From Bifiguratus adelaidae (lineage: Eukaryota; Mucoromycota; Endogonomycetes; Endogonales): DNA of 42,668 nt. A program made the position numbers and the translations under genes. Below, piece after piece: positions 20,942-31,604 of this stretch; position 1 is the stretch's first letter; each line of letters begins with the position of its first letter. Where the stretch lies: positions 11,187 to 53,854 of the forward strand of contig MVBO01000037.1 in assembly GCA_002261195.1 (NCBI GenBank). Reading direction: 5' to 3'. The notes under the pieces were generated by a model. That model did not search any database. It was not told where the DNA came from and worked only from the letters and a program-made list of their open reading frames with translations.

Positions 20942-21481
20942 ATGTCGACGGTTCGGTAACGCAGTTGCTATTCCTGTTGCTCAACAACAGAGTACTGTAG
21001 ACATCTTGGAAGTCTCGATATAGTTTCGCGTTCATACTGATCTGCGCAAAAGTTCTCTTGGCTATGATCTGCCTTTTGTTTCTGCTTCCCATCGTCCATC
21101 TGATTTTAACGTTATCGTTCAGTGTCATCACCTATTCTTTGTGATATCATCAATCGTTCAGGTATCCAACCAACAAGTAAGTCTATCGTCAATCTGCATA
21201 TGCGTTTAATGCATGATCGAGAGCCACAAGAAGCGTTGTCACGGTAGCTACAGCGGTGAAGAAGGAGCGAGGTGCTGCACGGGATGACATTTCCATATAG
21301 CTACAAACTTTTCGGACCTTTGTCTTGACTGTAACAGAAAGTTTTCCTTTCTCCCTTTTGACTGTATTGGCGCAGTTGAACTGATGGGTACTTTATTATT
21401 CTATCTTGTATAGTACATTTGATACAGTTGATCTCTGCCAACTCGATCAGTGAAAAGCTGACCTATTTTACCACAATCATC
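20942..21481. other. Intergenic, no gene seen
   Basis: Contains the downstream part of the duplicated unit to about 21090 and the 3' flank of the desaturase. Confidence 0.4.
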
Positions 21482-22861
21482 TCAACGATATCTAGATCCC
21501 AAACGCGATTTGAACTTCCGTTCGATGTCTTGCTTGGTGAACCTTCGTGTCTTGGTTCTCAGCAAGGCAACTAAATCCTCGTGACTCTTTCCAACTTGCT
21601 CTCCTATCGGGACGAGGCACTTGGCCAGATGGTCGTAGTCTTTTTGCAATAGCTTGACAGTAATCATCAAATAATCGATATTGTGAAAGACAAGCGCGTG
21701 TTCCTTTTGGTATTGCTGCTTTGCCTTCAGAAAACTCACAGGGTGATCACGCCAGTGACGCCTGGGATTCAAGTGATGGGAGGTGTGATAACCATCGTTA
21801 AAGCAGTATCGATTACTCTGTGACAAGAGGTGAGTCATTGAGCACGTCGCAGATCAGCACCATATTCATTTGCTTACCGGAACATCAATTAATGTGATAC
21901 TGGATCGAAATTCCGATTCCGGCTCAACATCGTCCACAAACGCATGTTGTCCCCAATTGCCAACCATCATGCCGATTCGCATCTGAATCAACGGCAATAT
22001 GAAGACAAACAACGTAGCTCGGAAATTGTAGCTTGCTAACAGATAGAGCATCACGTATGAAGAGATCTCCGAGACCAAGGTCCGCAGAGCCATTTCATAT
22101 TTCTTTCGGCGAAGGAAGTACAAGGGTAATTCGATCCACACCAAGGCCAAGAATCGCCCGACATACAGTGAAAAGTCGACCAAGTCATCGCGCTGATAGC
22201 GAACGGTAGAGGATAGGTCGTGCGGGCCGTTGCTCTCCACATGATGGTGCTTGACGTGATGAAAATAGTATGAATCCCACGTATGTCCCATCAGAGGCTC
22301 CAAAATGTACGGAAATGCTCGATCGAACCAGGCGTACTTCTTCGCCAAGACACCATTATTGTGAATATGGTTGTGAAGCATTAAGGTGAAGGGACCAGCG
22401 TACTGCAGCTGCATCATCCAATGGCACACTCCATGGAGCCAGGAAAAACGGTGGTAAAGATAAATGGCACTCGGAATTGATGTCGCGAAATAAAGCAGGA
22501 TATGCGTAAGAAAGACAACGTCGGTCGGGTGGCGAACTACGACTTGTGCCCAGAGGATGTAAGGTTGCAAGAGGTTTCGGTTCAGGAAATCGGGAATCTG
22601 CCGTTCCACTTGATCCCACTCGGTAAACACCGTAGGTTGGAACGCATTACTGCGCACATCGTTGAGCCGAGCCAGAAGCTCTATAGATTCAGAGTCCTTG
22701 GTATCGTCGGCGGAGTTGATGCCTTGCGATCTGTTGATATCTCGCAGAAGGCTGGTCAACACTATTGTGTCAGCTTGCGTCAAACGTGGGTTAAAGGCAA
22801 GCTTGTCACCCAAACCAGATCGCTCGCACTCGAGAGTTTCAGTAAGAGCTTCCATAATCAT
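21482..22861 (-). CDS. Membrane fatty-acid desaturase family protein
   Basis: Exon 1 (21878-22861) and exon 2 (21482-21817) are joined over a 60-nt GTAAGC...CACAG intron in phase 0: 439 residues. The three histidine boxes of membrane desaturases, which hold the di-iron centre, are present: HNHIHNNG (HxxxH), HHVKHHHVE (HxxxHH), and, split from them by the intron, YHTSHHLNP (HxxHH). Between them lie hydrophobic segments (FLTHILLYFATSIPSAIYLY, ATLFVFILPLIQM) and the motif NWGQHAFVD. No cytochrome b5 domain is fused. The reaction would be O2-dependent double-bond insertion or hydroxylation of a lipid in the ER; the substrate is unknown. The start at 22861 has a second Met two codons later (22855). 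It is intact in a region of relics, which suggests continued use. Confidence 0.85.
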
Positions 22862-23042
22862 TTCTCACTCATCTCGGTCATAGGCTGTAGTTCTCTGGAT
22901 AAAATACACGTAAAACAGATGCAACGTTGATGCAAACTTTTTTTGGGGTGCGCGCCCAAATTGATGTTTTCTATATATGGAAGTTATCAAGGCGCCATCC
23001 GTGTTTTCTGCAACCAGCGTGGCTCTAGTGTTACACGTCTAG

Positions 23043-24420
23043 TTACATTTTCTCTACCTGGGCTCTATTCTTCCATTCTACTCCTTTCCAATGTACCAGA
23101 GCAATAAACGAAATTGAGGCTGTTGTCACTATGGCGAGTATCGTCATATACCAGCCAAAGCCTATACTTTGAGTTGCAATTGGCGATACGACTGTGCCAA
23201 CAGCAGCCAGGAGATTTCGCACAAAGTTCATGCAGGCTACCACTAAAGCGCCGAAGCCTGGGATAGTATGTACCAGGAAAGCCATAATGGTTGACATCAC
23301 GAGCATGAGTCCGAGAGGAAAAGATGAACGCTCCTACCAATGGAGCGAACCAAAAGACCTTCTCCACCAACCATCCCTAAATGAGCAAGCCTGCCGGAAC
23401 AAAGGCCACACCTTACCACACTGTTCTTATCCTCACTTCAGCCATCAGTTCACCATTGTGAGACGCTTCATACTGACAAACAGCCGCATCGCTCGGCCTT
23501 CCGCCTCCTACACTGCCGATGGCGGAACCGAGACAGTTGCTGAGATAACAAAGGCCGACTTCGATGGCTGAGAAGTTATAGGGTGGTGCCGAGTATGCGT
23601 ATGGGAGTGTGGTATTGAAAAAATAGAGGCAGGCAAAGCAAAAACTGGCGTGGGCGATACAGAGACCGACCGATGGATAGGCCTTGTATTTGAGCGTTGC
23701 CAACGACTTTGCAAGGTCTTGCATGAGGCTGGCGCGGATTGACCGTTCTTTGGAGAAAGATGCTCGCGTTTCAGGAAGTAATAGAAGCATACAGATGATG
23801 AGACATAGCTGGAATATGGCCATGAAGTACATGCTGGTACGCCAGCCAAGCCATATCTGAAGCGCTCCACCCAGAATCGGTGCTAGCAAAGGTCCAACGA
23901 GCATGCCGAGGTAAAACCAGCCCAGCGCAGTACCTCGTTCATTCGGAACGAAATATCACTAATGACACCAGCGCAGACGCTCTGCGCCGAGGAGCAATCC
24001 ATGGCTTGAACAAGTCGAAAGACGATCAGCAATGCGAGTGAGTTGGAAACCGCACAAATGACGCTCGCGAACATGGATACGATCAAGCTGCTGAGATATA
24101 CGATGCTGAGACCATGATTCTGGCTCAGAGAGCTCCACCAAAGCGGAAAGACCGCGGTACTGATCAAAAACACTGTCGTAGTGAATGCCACGTTGGTTTC
24201 AGTTGAATCAAACTCGATGATAACATCGGAAAATGATGGGAATGGGATAGTTGACGCAAAAGGTGCAGTGAAAGACACCGAGGTGATAGTGGATACGATG
24301 AGTCGCTTTTGCATGATGCTATACCGCATCGGATCGGTCAAGGTGAGAGCAAGCACTAGCGATCCGTAAAAGCGGTTTCAGACTTCGGCTTTTCGACGCT
24401 AGACTTTGATATGGCATCTT
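23043..24420 (-). pseudogene. MFS drug:H+ antiporter (DHA1/Qdr-type), broken
   Basis: Membrane segments of a 12-TM MFS exporter are recognisable in order: LTDPMRYSIMQKRLIVSTIT, VFLISTAVFPLWW, LLIVFRLVQAMDCSSAQSVC (TM4 region), NERGTALGWFYLGMLVGPLL (RGxAxG loop plus the antiporter-like TM5), PILGGALQIWLGWR, VEKVFWFAPLVGAFIF, MNFVRNLLAAVGTVV. Lesions: a frameshift near 23935-23945 (ISDISFR to NERGTA), two in-frame stops around 23373-23415 (before and after PAGLLI), and a frameshift near 23310-23325. The TAA and TAG there could mark a GT-AG intron (GTAAGG...TTTAG), but the phase does not then fit. The substrate is unknown; relatives export small drugs or polyamines. Confidence 0.75.
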
Positions 24421-25161
24421 CACTATTTATTGAGGGCATGTCTTGGTATGCGTTTGAGCGGTAAGGCTACAGGCTATCCTCTCTTTTTATGCAGCAAAGC
24501 CCGTCGAAGATCCGCTATGACAAAGCAAGTCTAACAAAAGTTATTGATTTCCTTTTTGGAACAATGTTTTTCCGGCTGATCGCGATCCGTTCATCGCTGG
24601 GCGTCCTACCAGACAATTGAAAATGAGCAGCCCTTGCATCGCTGGTGCTTACCGACCATCTACGCTGCAGAGCGAGCCCTTGGCGCAGGTCATGCCACGG
24701 GATGCTTTGCAAAGAGTCCAAAGTGCAAGCGCACTGAACATTGCGAGCACGTTTGCCAGTGCAAGCGCTACTTCATCTAGTGAAACTTGAGTCTACAATA
24801 CGATACTCGCCTTCAGCACCTACATAAACTTATCATACGTATCTTGCTGCTTCCAACAGGTGGCTTTTGGGAATGTCAATGTATGCAGAGAAAGCAACTA
24901 TAATGGAGCGGGTTTCGGTCGTCATAGGAAGGGAAAGACTGGCGTTCAGCCAAATGACGCTTGGAATGTTCGTTTTTTGGCAGAAATCAATCACCTGAAC
25001 ACTACTCCTTCAATATCAGAAGTGCAATTAGACTGTCTTTCTATTGGAACGTCGACAGTAGTATACTTCTTTACATAACAGTCTGTCAGATTCACGTTAT
25101 AGAACCGCATCTGCAAAAGCCCATGCTGTTGGATGGGCTAATTGTTGATGTGCGAAACGAT
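24421..25161. other. Intergenic boundary zone
   Basis: I see no gene. This is the boundary between the decayed left part and the intact right part of the window. Confidence 0.45.
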
Positions 25162-26378
25162 TTACCACCACTTCTTGTCCAAGGAAGCGGGAATGGTGAC
25201 AGAGTAGGCGGGCTTGTTGGTGGCGGCGTAGAGGTCATGACCCTTTCTGGTCCAGTAGTTCAACGTGAACTCATACTTGGTGAGATCAAGGGTGACGAAG
25301 CCTCCGGGAGCGTGACCGTCGGTTTGATTCTGGGAAGCGAATCCTTTAACCATGTATGATCCAATGTTGACACCAAAGTTACAGTCACCGGGTTGAGTCA
25401 AGGAGAGAGCACCGGTCAAGATGTATGGGACGTCGTTCTGTTGGAACAAACCCAGGCAGTGGTCATGTCCGTTGACATAGATAGCCTTGTATTTTTGAAC
25501 CAAGTCATTGACGGCGGCCAGATCGGTGGTGTAGTTGGCGCTAGCGGACCAGACTGGGTGGTGAGAAATGACAAACTTGTAATCGGCTTGCGATTGGCTG
25601 AGTTCCTTCTTGATGAAGTTGACTTGCTCGTTCTTGGTCTTGCCACAGCGTCTAACGTAGTCGATATCGTAGACAGAGGTGGAAACCCTGTACTCGGAGA
25701 GGAAGCAATCGGTATCGTAGTGAATGAACAAAGCACTAACACCGTTCATGCTGTACTCGTGGGAGTAGTAGGTGTTAGGCATAATCCAGCGAGAGTCGAG
25801 CTTGTTGGCAAGCTCGGTCTGGAAGGCAACATCACCGAGCACATCGTGGTTACCGAGGGTCATGTACCAAGGAATGTTGAGGGAGCTGTGATTGTACATG
25901 TCGACATAGGCAGCGTAGAAGCGGTTGATCGACGGAGTGTCGTTCAACTATCGTGACAATGAGATATAATGATGGATTTGAGAATATTAAGCTTACCTTA
26001 AGACCGGAGGAGTAAAAGTTGTCACCGGTGTTGATGACGAAGTGGGGCTTCTCCTTTGCGGCGACGATGGTCATCATCTTGGCTGTCCATTCTTGCTCGG
26101 ACGTAGCCATGAAGTGTTGAGCGGTGTCACCTGCGTCACAGTCATTCAAGGGATGCTCGGCAGTGTTGAACAATGCGCAATAGCGTGTGTCCAAAGGTTG
26201 CCAGTTTTTCCATCCGAAATCACCTATAAGATAGGGATCAGTACGCGATGATCAGGCTAACGAGAAACTTACCTCCAGCTAGGATGGTGAAGCCTTCGGA
26301 TTTCTTGTGCTTCGAAGAAGCGGCAGAGGCAGTGGCCAAGGCAACGGCCAAGGCAGACACCGACAACAAGAACTTCAT
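25162..26378 (-). CDS. Secreted purple (tartrate-resistant type) acid phosphatase
   Basis: Three exons (26273-26378, 25997-26223, 25162-25947), introns GT-AG of about 49 nt, total 372 residues. The signal peptide MKFLLSVSALAVALATASA directs secretion. The metallophosphoesterase signature is complete and in order: GGDFGW (first metal ligand), GDNFYSSG, GNHDVLG, SHHPVWS, NGHDHCLG; the Tyr of GDNFY is the one that gives purple phosphatases their colour. The core matches the small type-5 (TRAP-like) group, not the large plant type. It probably releases phosphate from organic esters outside the cell. Its promoter lies in the 26379-27273 gap, divergent from the RING gene. Phosphate-starvation control is likely for the family but no element was recognised. 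Confidence 0.9.
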
Positions 26379-27273
26379 TTCGATGTCCTTGCGAAATGAT
26401 CGACGGCCTTCTTATATCCGTCATAGCACTTCATTACAATGGTATTTTTGTGCAACATGAGCGCATGGCACGCTTCCTGGCTGTCGAATTTCATTGGCTG
26501 TTGCCAACCTAGCCTAGGGTGCGCAATGTCGTACCACGAGGCCCGAATGTAGATCAGGAGTGGAAAGAGACTGTCGATGTGACGCAAGAGCGGACGACAA
26601 ATGCGAAGCCTAAGAGTTATCAGGTCTGGGCACGTGTGGCTAAAAGGAATAGAGATTCTGTGCTTCCAAACGGAAATTTTTAAGTCTCATCTCCGTGCCT
26701 CGGGATATTCTAATCGTAGTTTCCGGGTGAGAACACGTACCAGGAATCTCGGTAAATGCCAAACGAACACCTCGTGGATTTCCCATTGTGGCAGCATTTC
26801 TGTATGTGGGCACGCGAGCAAGATTGAATTGCAAGATTTGAAGCTGATGCATCAATTGACGGCGGAGATTCTTGCTTTAGCTAAATTTTGTGTTTACTTT
26901 CACGAGTCAATCATTGATTCGACTGACTATTTCACCGCAGGAGTAGTAGACTCACGATTCATCATCAGCATCGCAGGTATGCTTGCAATACATCTCAGCA
27001 CTTCAAGGTTGGCCGACATGTTACACAGCAATAGGCATCATTTGTACAATGAGCGACAAGCTGGCCATAGACACGTGACTGACGATTTGGTGTCTCAATG
27101 CTGTGCTTTCCTCACCAAGATCGCTACAGAGCTTTTTCCCGCCCAATGTCCCAAAAAGGAAATGGCTGACTCAGCTATTCGAATTTGCCAGAATATGCTT
27201 GAAACGAAGACAATAGTTAAATTGGAGGCAAAGAGCGTTTTCATCTCTTTCTCGTGGATTATGTATTAGACTC
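26379..27273. other. Divergent promoter region, one dubious open frame
   Basis: Lies between the acid phosphatase and the RING gene, which point away from each other. A plus-strand open frame of about 222 codons (26601-27269) ends 5 nt before the RING ATG. It has no recognised similarity and probably is chance. The last 40 bases are pyrimidine-rich, as in a transcript leader. Confidence 0.4.
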
Positions 27274-28407
27274 ATGGCACAGAACCAAGCGCAAGCAGGC
27301 GCACCTTCAAACCATGTTCCTCCGCATATCCGTATAGAAACTCCGATCTTTCAGTCACCATGGTATTTTACGGTCCCGACGCCACCTATGGCACCGGCAC
27401 CGGCAACGGCAAACTCGGCGCCATCGACAACCTCAACCACGCCTTCCCCCGCACCCACTCACACTGCGTATCCCATTTACTACACCACGATTGGTAACCC
27501 TGGACAACAAGGTGCCTTGATCCTTCCCTTCTTTGCGGCATCTGGGATCACCTACTTCTTACCGCCTCTCATGATGAATATGACCGAGCAATCTTTCCAA
27601 GGTCAACCACCGGCTTCCAAGGCTGCCATGATGGATTTGGAGCTGATAACACCCTCATCCTTGCCGACCAACATGCAGCACGAATGCGTGATTTGTCAGG
27701 ACAATCTTGTGAGCGATGAGGATCCTCAACCGATACGACGCATGCCTTGCGGGCACATGTGGCACGAAGACTGTATTTTTGCATGGCTCAAGCAATCCAA
27801 CACATGTCCAACGTGTCGATACGAGGTCATGACGGACAACGAAGACTATAACGCCGGTGTGAAGCGAAGGATGAACGAACGCCAAGACCACTTGACAGCC
27901 GCCCGCAAAGTGGCTCAGGCTCATACGACCCCTACCGTCCATTGTGAGTGTCCCGATCACGAAGGCAGTGCAACGACACATTATGACAGTGATATGATTA
28001 CATTGCCCTATTGCCAGCATCACTTTAACGCCACCTGCCTGATGGATCATATAAAAAAATACCGTCCACAGACATCCATTCGCGACGAATACGTGGACCT
28101 ACACTGTCCCAAGTGCGCCGCTGGTGCTCTACTGCCCATGGCAGATCTAGCGCCTGCAGTGGAGAGGGTCTTCCAGCGCCAATGTGCCTTGGCCAAAGTG
28201 GGATGCTGTGCCTGTGTGGATGATATTTGGACCGACAAGCGGCTGGAGGTGACAAAGATTGCCGAATGTCTCCACTCGTTTCATCAAGGTTGTCTTCAAG
28301 ATGCCGCTCGCATTGAGGGTTACACGGTTCCGACAAATCTTGGACCTCATTCATTAGAGCTCCGTTGTCCCACTTGTAGACAGCCGGGTGTCGCAGAGTT
28401 TAGTTAA
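27274..28407 (+). CDS. Protein with three RING-like modules, putative E3 ligase
   Basis: A single exon of 377 residues. The N-terminus (1-125) is rich in Pro, Ala, Thr and Gln. Module 1 is a complete RING-H2: C138xxC141, C159xH161xxH164xxC167, C178xxC181 (motif CGHMWHEDCIFAWLKQ then CPTCR). Module 2 is RING-like: C224xC226, C247xH249..N252xxC255, C278xxC281 (CQHHFNATC then HCPKC). Module 3 is again RING-like: C311/C312/C314, C332xH334xxH337xxC340 (CLHSFHQGC), C365xxC368 (CPTCR). Module 1 predicts E2-dependent ubiquitin transfer; modules 2 and 3 may be structural or bind other partners. The order is not the RING-IBR-RING of RBR ligases, whose Cys spacing differs. No membrane segment is evident. 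No orthologue is recognised. Confidence 0.8.
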   Translation: MAQNQAQAGAPSNHVPPHIRIETPIFQSPWYFTVPTPPMAPAPATANSAPSTTSTTPSPAPTHTAYPIYYTTIGNPGQQGALILPFFAASGITYFLPPLMMNMTEQSFQGQPPASKAAMMDLELITPSSLPTNMQHECVICQDNLVSDEDPQPIRRMPCGHMWHEDCIFAWLKQSNTCPTCRYEVMTDNEDYNAGVKRRMNERQDHLTAARKVAQAHTTPTVHCECPDHEGSATTHYDSDMITLPYCQHHFNATCLMDHIKKYRPQTSIRDEYVDLHCPKCAAGALLPMADLAPAVERVFQRQCALAKVGCCACVDDIWTDKRLEVTKIAECLHSFHQGCLQDAARIEGYTVPTNLGPHSLELRCPTCRQPGVAEFS

Positions 28408-28531
28408 ATGTATCAAAAGCGTGTAGGATAGTGTATAGGATATAATTCAGTACTGTAAATCAGAAAGGGCCGATAGATTAAACATCTATTCTGCGTATGT
28501 TACATTCCCCGTGTGAGGGCGTGTTCGCCAT

Positions 28532-30088
28532 TTACAACTTTTCATAGTCCAACTTGGTCTCCAGTTTCTTAGCATCATTGACCTTCCGCACAGCTTTCAT
28601 AAAGTCTTCCTGGATGGTATAGTCCCGGTCGTCTCGGATGGCGAACATGCCGGCTTCGGTGCATACATTGCGTAGATCAGCTCCGTTCATGCCATCTGAT
28701 AGTTTGACAACGGCTTCGTCATCTGGAGGAAATGATGATATGAGCTCTCTATGACTGACAATGTACGATGGACCCAGGGCAGGAGACGTCAACTCACCTA
28801 TCTCTCCCTGCTTCGCTATGCCTGCAGAGTGGATTTTGAGAATCTCCAACCGGCCTTGTTCGTTGGGAAGAGGAATCTCAATTTTCCGGTCGAGACGGCC
28901 CGGTCGTAAAAGAGCGGGATCAAGTGTATCGGGACGATTGGTAGCCATGATCAACTTTGTCTTGCCAAGGTAATCGAAACCGTCCATTTGGTTCAGTAGC
29001 TAGGAACACGCGTAAGCAATTCAACGGCGGAAGCGAGAGCTGATATATTACCTCCATAAGCGTTCTTTGAATTTCACGATCAGCTGATGTACCTTCTGAG
29101 AAACGACGCCCACCGATGGCATCAATTTCGTCCATGAAGATGATGCAAGGTTCATGCTCCTTGGCATAAGCTGGAAATGCCAAAAGTAAGACGTCGATCC
29201 ATAGCCTGACTTCCTCTCAACTTACCAAACATTTCACGAATAAGACGAGCACTTTCACCAATATACTTGTCGACAATAGCGCTTGAGACGACTTTGAGAA
29301 AGTTGGTCTCTAATGTGCTGGCGACAGCTCTGGCCAACAATGTCTTTCCAGTTCCCGGTGGACCATACAACAAGACACCTTTTGGCGGCTTAATACCCAC
29401 TCTCAAGAATAATTCTGGGTTCATCAGCGGAAGTTCAATGACCTAAACGAGTACAGGTCAGTCGACAGATCAAGAAGGTGCTGCCTTCAAATCTTACCTC
29501 GCGCAATTCTCGAATCTGTTCGCTTAGACCACCAATTCCAGCAAAACTGATGCTACCAGGATCTTCCAGAGACATGTTGTATACCAACGGGTCCACCTCT
29601 CTTGGCAATATCCGCATAATGGTCAATGTGGTCATGTCGAGTGCCACCCGCGTTCCTTGCTTTAACTTTTCCTTGTCGACCTTGTTGCGACAGCCAACAA
29701 CATAACGAGGTCCACTGGAGTTTTTGACAATGACTGTATGGCAGAATGAGTAACTGATAGCCTTTTCTGCAGCGGCTGCACTTACATCGCTCTTCGTCAA
29801 GTTGCTTGAGCACTTCACCGATGATCTGTCCAACGCTTTGAAGTGCCTTGATATCGTCTTCAGACTTTGCGTATTGCTTTTCTAGATCCTTGAGACCCAT
29901 GCGCACTGCAATCGCAAAATGAACGGTCAGTCAAACCAAGGCAACTAGGCTCCTCCACCAGGCAAAGACTCACATTCTTTTACTTTAGCTTCCATTTCGC
30001 GGTGCTCCATGAGCTTCCTTCTGTAGTTTGCAAGTGTCGTTGTGCGTCGAACATTTTCTGAGCTCTCACCAGTGGAAGTAGACGCCAT
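28532..30088 (-). CDS. RPT4: 26S proteasome regulatory ATPase Rpt4
   Basis: Seven exons (29974-30088, 29786-29905, 29498-29733, 29226-29442, 29052-29170, 28798-28999, 28532-28722) join in phase to 399 residues, normal for Rpt4/PSMC6. The N-terminal coiled coil ([20 protein letters not shown]) and OB domain ([13 protein letters not shown]) precede the AAA module: Walker A GPPGTGKT, Walker [34 protein letters not shown]. The stretch [20 protein letters not shown] and the tail [12 protein letters not shown] are typical of Rpt4. It unfolds substrates into the 20S core as part of the hexameric base ring in nucleus and cytosol. The promoter has a TGTGACGTCACA palindrome 58 bp before the ATG and none of the PACE-like elements I could recognise. 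All introns are short GT-AG. Confidence 0.95.
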
Positions 30089-30145
30089 GTTGACTGCTGG
30101 ACAAGAACGCGCAAAACGAACGTCTTACGTGAACACCTCATAATC

Positions 30146-30157
30146 TGTGACGTCACA
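30146..30157. promoter_or_regulatory. CRE/ATF-type palindrome upstream of RPT4
   Basis: TGTGACGTCACA, a perfect 12-bp palindrome holding TGACGTCA, 58 bp before the RPT4 start. The identical 12-mer occurs before the mitochondrial carrier gene. Confidence 0.6.
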
Positions 30158-30287
30158 CATTTTTGGTTGCCTCAGATAGAGCGATCCATGGAGACATAGA
30201 TATCACTATCCTAAAGGTGTTTTATGGTAAATGTACACTGGTGAGCAAGAACGGTGCATATAAGATTTTCTACACTTGACATTGTCA

Positions 30288-31402
30288 TTATTGTCCAGGT
30301 GGTGGGCCAGGTCTAAAACCTGGAGGAGGACCAGGCGGGAATCCTTGTGGTGGCTGCAAGAGAGGATAGAGATCAGTTATGGATCACGCGTTTCCCATCA
30401 GTCATAAACTTACAGGCCCAGGTCGGAAGCCAGGTGGAGGTCCGCCCGGAGGCATTTGTCCAGGTACTGGTCTGAATCCAGGTGGAGGACCGCCAGGAGC
30501 ACCAGGCATGGGAGGTCTGAATCCAGGTGGAGGGGGAGCCATTCCAGGGCGGAAACCTGGAGGCGGCGCTTGGCCAGGCATGGGGGGTCTACCATAGGGC
30601 ACAGGAGCTCCTTGAAAACCTGGTTGCATGGCCTACGACAATAGTTAGCTATGTAGTTCTTGGCGCATCAGATATCGCGCGTCACTTACACCAGGAGCTG
30701 GACCTCCCACACCGCGTACAGGGCCGGCAAGGCCAGTCATTGGCGCACCTGGTGGTGGCGCTACAGGCATACCTCGACCAGCAGGCTGCAAATAGTAGAC
30801 GCAATTAGAAATTTGCGGCAAGACCATCTAATGCAACACTTACGCGTCCAATACCGGGCCCACCAGGAAGCTGTAGCGGTTCGCGTAGATGTTAATTTAG
30901 GCTATATTGGCAAAATCTTTCAATCTTACCTGAGCACCACGCATTTTGCTGTCATCGATACTTGGAGGTGGGGGGCCGTCGACACTCAAGCTCACCACTG
31001 TCTCACCGCGCAAAATCACCAATCCGAGCGTTCGCTTTTCTTCTCCGGCGTCACCTTTTGACCCAGCCTTGGGCTTAATCTTTCGAAACTCTTCACAATC
31101 GGCGAGAACCAAGTTCATGTGTTTATCAAAGGCCAACATTTGTCCCGTCAAAATTCGGCTGTCAGCAAGAGTGATTCTCAGCCGGTAATTTATCAGGTTC
31201 AACATCTTGGAGTTCTTGGAGCCCACCTACACAGGGAGAAGGGAAGATGAATACCGATAGGAAATGATTGCGACATATGCGGCCTGTACGTCGACTTCGA
31301 CGCGTTCAATGAGAGCCATCGATGTTTCGATGCAGATCCCACATCCGTCACGAAAAAGACAAAGCAGCCACTCGTTTGCCTCCCACCACCAATTCTTACC
31401 AT
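30288..31402 (-). CDS. SMB1: Spliceosomal core protein SmB/B'
   Basis: Six exons: 31400-31402 (ATG only), 30930-31226, 30844-30870 (27 nt), 30690-30785, 30414-30632, 30288-30353, giving 235 residues. The Sm fold occupies about residues 1-85: [20 protein letters not shown] (Sm1), then [15 protein letters not shown], and [16 protein letters not shown] (Sm2, with the RG that contacts U-rich snRNA). This is followed by a Pro/Gly-rich tail with repeated PPPGFRP units typical of SmB, which bind splicing partners. The first coding exon holds just the start codon, directly followed by GTAAGA; the next exon begins VGSKNSK. Role: ring subunit of U1, U2, U4 and U5 snRNPs. The gene starts about 0.2 kb from the end of glycogen phosphorylase. 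Confidence 0.93.
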
Positions 31403-31604
31403 TTTGACGTTTCTGGCACCCACTGATCGTGCCTAAACGCAGACTAAATGAGCAGTGCTGTTGAATGCACTAGAATAGGCGGAGGTGTTGTGAGGCAATC
31501 AAAAAGTGTGGCAGAATTTTCGAGGATGACGTCGACAGAAATTGCAAGGAATGAGACAATGGTAGAAGCACATACAAGGAGTTTGTATTAAAGCAACTGT
31601 ACAT

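Noticed and set aside
23372-23418. Possible GT-AG intron hiding the two stops in the MFS gene
   Set aside because: Splicing it puts the downstream GWLVEKVFWFAPLVG frame out of phase, and the sequence inside (PAGLLI) matches the family, so it is coding relic.
25393-25956. Long plus-strand open frame (187 codons)
   Set aside because: It is antisense to the acid phosphatase, which has complete motifs and splice sites.
26601-27269. 222-codon open frame before the RING gene
   Set aside because: No recognised similarity, odd composition and no separate promoter; probably chance in a promoter region.
30379-30597. Plus-strand Pro/Gly-rich open frame
   Set aside because: Shadow of the repetitive PPPGFRP tail of SmB on the other strand.
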